64,000 bases of DNA from Phoronis australis (lineage: Eukaryota > Phoronida > Phoronidae). Position 1 is the first letter of the stretch, and each line of letters starts with the position of its first letter. Under the pieces are notes generated by a model. It did no database searches. It saw only the letters and a program-made list of their open reading frames with translations, and had not been told where the DNA came from. The DNA is taken from the NCBI GenBank assembly GCA_002633005.1, contig NMRA01000048.1:734148-798147 (forward strand), written 5' to 3'. Below, piece after piece: positions 62,129 through 64,000 of this stretch. The position numbers and the translations under genes are program-made.

Positions 62129-62250
62129 AGAAGGCACACAGGTCCTGTACTACTGACATAAGGCACACAGTACATGTACTACTGACATAAGGCACACAGT
62201 ACATGTACTACTGACATAAGGCACACAGTACATGTACTACTGACATAAGT
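62129..62250. repeat. 29-bp minisatellite, about four units
   Basis: ACTACTGACATAAGGCACAC followed by AGTACATGT, with a diverged first unit. Confidence 0.9.
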
Positions 62251-63328
62251 TAAAGCATGGTAGGAATTTCAATCTTTGAAGAAAAGAAAAATTGAAACTG
62301 AAGCACATTGTATAGCCTTTATATTACTGGTGATGTTTTGACACCAGAATGTGTGGACCAGTGCCAGGAAAACTTTCCATTGCATGCTTGACCTTTATTG
62401 AGATTACGAAGGTCAACCAGACAGTTCTAACTTTGGTATTCAAAGTCTAGTTGGGAATTTGGTTCTAAACATTCATATCACCTGGGTCCAGGTCACATCA
62501 ATTAAAAAATTACGTACTTGGTGGGTTGGCCCTTTTCTCAACATGGGCGACATGATGGCAATGTAGCAGATTTGTATCTTGGAGCATTCATTTGATGGTC
62601 GGAGAAAAATTATGAATCCTGCACCATTGCCAGCTTATCTGGTTTTCTTGACATTGACAAACTACAGTTTTTCTTCAAAAAGGAAATGAAACCTCAATTA
62701 TTTCTGTCTCAAGTGTTGTTATTTTGAAATTGAGAAGTGTTAGTTAGCATGGAGTTGAGAAATTCTACCAAGAAGTCACTTTAAAAGTTATTGTGTTGTG
62801 GTGGAGATTGCCCTTGAAATAATCTTGTTATTAGCATGATAAGTGTGACTGTATGATTATAACTGTCATTATTGCTTGTTGATCTGAAGTTATATTTAGA
62901 CTCTGTCCTCTACTGACAAGTTCAAAAGTTGTCATAATAGCCTCGACTAAAATCTCACCAATTCAGGACAAAATATTTGGACAACAAGTGAAATTTTACT
63001 TGTTTTTTCTATGAAACATACGTAGCACCAAGTTCAATGTTATCCCATGTTCAACTTTTGTACTACGTCTGCCATCAGAGGTTTGAGACGTAAGTATTCA
63101 TGCAGCAATGTTAGACGTACTTGAAAAATGAAAAAAATGCATTTTTGCCAATGATTTTTGGCAAAAATTAATGAGATTTAACAGTAATATGCATAGGAAG
63201 ACAACATGATACAAACTGTGACACCAGATGGCGTTGAACACTGCCTACTTATTATGAGTCCCGTGTAAGGTCAAAAAGAGCATAGTTGTTTTTTTGAAAA
63301 TCAATTCAATGGTATGGTATCTTTTTAG

Positions 63329-63550
63329 TTTTGTACTTCACTTCTTTTTAATTCTCATGACGCATGTTTGCCTCATTTGAAAGGAAGGGTGTTCAAGTGG
63401 CTTGTGCAAAAAGTAAGGCAAGAATTAAGCTTTCGTGTTAATTGTGAACTCTGCCTGGCTTGCCCAAAACATGAAGGAGTTGTTGCTGACACTGCGCTTA
63501 AAGAGTTTTACTGCAGCACTTTTAAAGGCTCCTCTACTGAACTGCTTTGA
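63329..63550 (+). CDS. Possible exon, unrecognised
   Basis: After an acceptor-like GGTATCTTTTTAG the frame is open for 73 codons to TGA. It reads HLKGRVFKWLVQKVRQEL, then NCELCLACPKHEGVVADTAL, a Cys-spaced stretch that looks protein-like. A donor-like GTAAGG lies inside it, and no neighbouring exon is found, so it may be a terminal exon, a relic, or chance. Confidence 0.2.
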   Translation, partial: FCTSLLFNSHDACLPHLKGRVFKWLVQKVRQELSFRVNCELCLACPKHEGVVADTALKEFYCSTFKGSSTELL

Positions 63551-63726
63551 CTTGAGCTGGAGTTAATGATTTTGAGAAGTAAATGAATGGTTACCTCGTG
63601 ATTCAAGAGTGAACAAAATTTGTTTGTTTATAAAATGCCTACTGCCCGCTTGTGTGATTGTGCTCTGACGTCAACAGTCTGAGATTTAAGTTTTGGTTAG
63701 GGGTAGTGCATTAATTCTCTTTACTA

Positions 63727-63822
63727 CATGTATGTATGTATGTATGTATGTATGTATGTATGTATGTATGTATGTATGTATGTATGTATGTATGTATGTA
63801 TGTATGTATGTATGTATGTATG
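63727..63822. repeat. (TATG)n microsatellite, about 24 units
   Basis: An unbroken tetranucleotide run; the HTYIHTYI ORFs on the minus strand are its translation. Confidence 0.98.
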
Positions 63823-64000
63823 CTACAAAAATGTTTTGACACATGAGATAAAAAGCATACATGAGCTGGTGTAGTGTAGATTGCATGAGCTGACTCTGTA
63901 AAGATAATCTGGAGCACTGTTGCAGTGTACTAGTTATTTATCAGCTAATTTGTCAGTTTTAGTAGGCTATAAATATGGAGGTGGTTAACCTCTCTGGGGA

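Larger units (their letters stand above)
55936..63328. other. No secure gene; possible intron of a gene leaving the window
   Basis: I found no exon with both splice sites and phase. Contents seen: a GC-rich repeated block with GCAGCACTGAAA at 57391-57540, two near-identical copies of a 62-66-bp unit at 58190-58315, an inverted and direct repeat of CGCCCTGGGCGGTTAA at 59990 and 60073, an unknown base at 61410 before an A-run, and a 29-bp minisatellite at about 62129-62250. Confidence 0.4.

Overview
The window is animal nuclear DNA. It is AT-rich, its genes are split by GT..AG introns, and it carries minisatellites, MITE-like elements, isolated unknown bases (13820, 24454, 61410) and a 194-base gap (37331-37524). 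The recognisable proteins are metazoan, and the sparse genes, large introns and repeat style suggest a marine invertebrate, perhaps a non-vertebrate deuterostome. The species cannot be fixed from the sequence alone.

Layout. (1) 1-6.7 kb, minus strand: a small three-exon gene, unnamed, encoding 108 aa (2002-4668), with two RFX X-box-type sites upstream (6142 and 6605). (2) 6.7-13.2 kb and probably beyond, minus strand: the last three exons of a second unnamed gene with an AT-hook-like stretch. (3) 13-25 kb: mostly non-coding, with a duplicated GAT microsatellite, two MITE families, two perfect hairpins, and a 142-bp tandem array whose every monomer carries a CTCF-core-like motif (22351-23362). 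(4) 25.35-36.38 kb, minus strand: an 11-exon orthologue of human C2orf81 (473 aa). (5) 36.4-42 kb: a messy region with a duplicated segment on either side of the assembly gap, a long foldback repeat and unrecognised coding fragments on both strands. (6) 43.25-50.70 kb, plus strand: a six-exon ENKD1 orthologue (321 aa) with an enkurin-type C-terminus. (7) 54.3-55.3 kb, minus strand: an intronless class I methyltransferase-like gene (338 aa). (8) 55.9-64 kb: little that is secure; a possible first exon, a possible exon near 63.4 kb, and several tandem repeats.

Taken together, ENKD1 is a known centriolar/ciliary protein, and C2orf81 lies divergent to it. Three RFX X-boxes of the strict form GTTRCC-N(0-3)-GGYAAC occur in 64 kb, where chance predicts far fewer than one. 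This points to a ciliary-gene neighbourhood, with the small gene at 2.0-4.7 kb as a candidate uncharacterised ciliary gene. Gene models were read by eye from splice signals and phase agreement, without transcript data.
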